33,256 nucleotides of DNA from DATMTS01 sp035564555 (lineage in GTDB: Bacteria; Actinomycetota; Actinomycetes; Actinomycetales; Microbacteriaceae): NCBI GenBank assembly GCA_035564555.1, contig DATMTS010000086.1:1-33256 (forward strand), in the 5' to 3' direction. This document shows, in pieces, positions 32,003-33,256 of the stretch; the first letter of the stretch is position 1; each line of letters opens with the position of its first letter. Below the pieces are notes generated by a model. The model was not told where the DNA came from. It searched no databases and saw nothing but the letters and a program-made list of their open reading frames with translations. A program made the position numbers and the translations under genes.

Positions 32003-33256
32003 GTGCCTGAGTTCGATACGCCAGCAGTCGTCGCCACCGATCCGGTCGCCAACACCACGGATCTGCTGATCGAGAGGGCCTCCGCCACCCCGCAAGCCGC
32101 CCTGTTCGCGGTCCCGGACGGCGAAGGCTGGCGGGAGATCACGAGCGCGGAATTCCTGACGCAGGTGCGAGCCCTGGCGAAGGGACTGATCGCCGCCGGC
32201 GTGCAGCCGGGCGACAAGATCGGCCTGATGTGCCGCACCCGCTACGAATGGACCCTGATCGACTTCGCGACCTGGTTCGCCGGTGCGATTCTCGTTCCGG
32301 TCTACGAGACCAGTTCTCCCTCGCAGGTTCAGTGGAACCTGGCCGACTCGGGGGCGGTCTCCCTCATCGTCGAGACGCCGGACCATTTCGCCCGCTTCGA
32401 CGAGGTGCATCCCGACCTCCCCCTGATCCGCAGGGTCTGGCAGATCGACCTCGGCGATCTTGACAAGCTGGTCGCGGGCGGCCGCGACGTTCCCGACGAG
32501 GAGGTGGAACGGCGGCGCACCTTGGCCAAGGGCGAGGACATGGCCACCCTGATCTACACCTCGGGGTCGATGGGCCGGCCGAAGGGATGCGTGCTCACCC
32601 ACTCCAACTTCGTCGAGCTCTCCCGCAACTCGAGCGTGGCGCTCTCCGACGTCGTGCAGGACCCGCACGGTGCGTCGACCCTGCTCTTCATCACCACGGC
32701 GCATGTGTTCGCGCGGTTCATCTCGGTGCTCTGCGTGCACGCCGGTGTGAAGGTCGGCCATCAGCCCGACACCCGCAGGCTGCTGTCGGCGATGGCGAGC
32801 TTCAAACCCAGCTTCCTGCTCGCGGTACCGCGTGTCTTCGAGAAGGTGTACAACTCGGCCGAGCAGAAGGCGGAGGGCGACGGCAAGGGCACGATCTTCC
32901 GCCGAGCGGCCGACGTCGCTGTGCGGCACTCGCAGGCGCTGCAGGCCGGCGAGAAAGTGCCGCTCGGCCTCAGGGTGCAGTTCGCACTGTTCGACCGGTT
33001 GGTGTACGGCAAGCTGCGCGCGGCGATGGGCGGCAACGTTCGGTTCGCCGTATCGGGTTCCGCACCGCTGGGCGCTCGCCTCGGACATTTCTTCCACAGC
33101 CTGGGGATCGTCATCCTCGAGGGCTACGGCCTCACCGAGACCACGGCACCGGCGACGGTGAACCTGGTCGAGCGGTCCAAGATCGGAACCGTCGGCCTCC
33201 CCCTGCCGGGCGTCGCCGTGCGCACCGCCGATGACGGCGAGATCCAGGTGAAGGGT
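32003..33256 (+). CDS. fadD: Long-chain fatty acid--CoA ligase (AMP-forming), 3' end beyond window
   Basis: This is an acyl-adenylate-forming enzyme that activates long-chain fatty acids to acyl-CoA. The first 418 codons are open to the window end, so the gene is cut rather than broken. AMP-binding motifs are YTSGSMGRPKG (residues 185-195) and the A5 region GYGLTETTAPATVN; VSGSAPLGARLGHFF resembles M. tuberculosis FadD15 closely. Position 190 is Met where the motif usually has Thr (SGSTG). The GTG start has AAGGAG 5 nt upstream; an out-of-frame ATG at 31998 overlaps the site and is rejected. It is divergent from the glucokinase gene. Together with the nearby plsC gene it suggests lipid metabolism. 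Confidence 0.92.
   Translation, partial: MPEFDTPAVVATDPVANTTDLLIERASATPQAALFAVPDGEGWREITSAEFLTQVRALAKGLIAAGVQPGDKIGLMCRTRYEWTLIDFATWFAGAILVPVYETSSPSQVQWNLADSGAVSLIVETPDHFARFDEVHPDLPLIRRVWQIDLGDLDKLVAGGRDVPDEEVERRRTLAKGEDMATLIYTSGSMGRPKGCVLTHSNFVELSRNSSVALSDVVQDPHGASTLLFITTAHVFARFISVLCVHAGVKVGHQPDTRRLLSAMASFKPSFLLAVPRVFEKVYNSAEQKAEGDGKGTIFRRAADVAVRHSQALQAGEKVPLGLRVQFALFDRLVYGKLRAAMGGNVRFAVSGSAPLGARLGHFFHSLGIVILEGYGLTETTAPATVNLVERSKIGTVGLPLPGVAVRTADDGEIQVKG

Noticed and set aside
1..33256. Mobile elements, tRNA/rRNA genes, CRISPR arrays or phage genes
   Set aside because: No transposase, integrase, regularly spaced repeats or structural RNA sequences were recognised; the content is core chromosome.

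Overview
The window is a GC-rich actinobacterial chromosome segment. I place it in Micrococcales, most likely Microbacteriaceae. The reasons are the division and cell-wall (dcw) cluster layout (no ftsA, ddl or murB; sepF, yggT and divIVA downstream of ftsZ), frequent GTG starts, actinobacterial proteins such as DUF3040, an Rv2175c-like regulator and a PASTA kinase, and a MurE whose diamino-acid motif is not the meso-DAP form. No rRNA, tRNA, insertion sequence, prophage, integrase or CRISPR array was seen. Genes are tightly packed.

Region 1 (about 49-23230, all on the minus strand; transcription runs from high to low coordinates). The order is mraZ, rsmH, ftsL, ftsI, murE, murF, mraY, murD, ftsW, murG, murC, ftsQ, ftsZ, yggS, sepF, yggT, divIVA, lspA, an RluD-type pseudouridine synthase, dnaE. 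These genes make the UDP-MurNAc-pentapeptide (MurC, D, E, F), build lipid I and II (MraY, MurG), polymerise and crosslink septal wall (FtsW, FtsI), assemble the divisome (FtsQ, FtsL, FtsZ, SepF) and mark the poles (DivIVA). Many junctions are 4-base ATGA or GTGA overlaps, so the proximal part looks like one translationally coupled operon. The main break is the 213-bp ftsQ-ftsZ gap, which holds three inverted repeats. Upstream of mraZ is an array of TGG repeats at 10-bp spacing that fits an MraZ operator.

Region 2 (about 23231-25427). A perfect 24-nt palindrome flanked by A6 and T6 is a bidirectional terminator that separates mraZ from a small DUF3040 membrane protein gene. A polyprenyl diphosphate synthase is divergent from the DUF3040 gene and converges on the Rv2175c-like wHTH gene.

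Region 3 (about 25576-33256). A secreted protein with two LysM domains and a lysozyme-like domain is followed by a Ser/Thr kinase with four PASTA repeats. Then come a class II DAHP synthase and a PlsC-type acyltransferase (both minus), a ROK glucokinase (minus), and a divergent long-chain acyl-CoA synthetase cut by the window end. This neighbourhood recalls the Rv2173-Rv2187 region of Mycobacterium tuberculosis (idsA2, Rv2175c, pknL, aroG, an acyltransferase, fadD15).

I found no clearly new multi-gene system. The most interesting items are the MurE specificity motif (FHPR in place of DNPR), the structured ftsQ-ftsZ leader, the repeat array at mraZ with an opposite-strand counterpart, a recurrent leaderless-type promoter (TAnnnT, 6 nt, GTG), and the kinase / LysM-lysozyme / Rv2175c-like locus.
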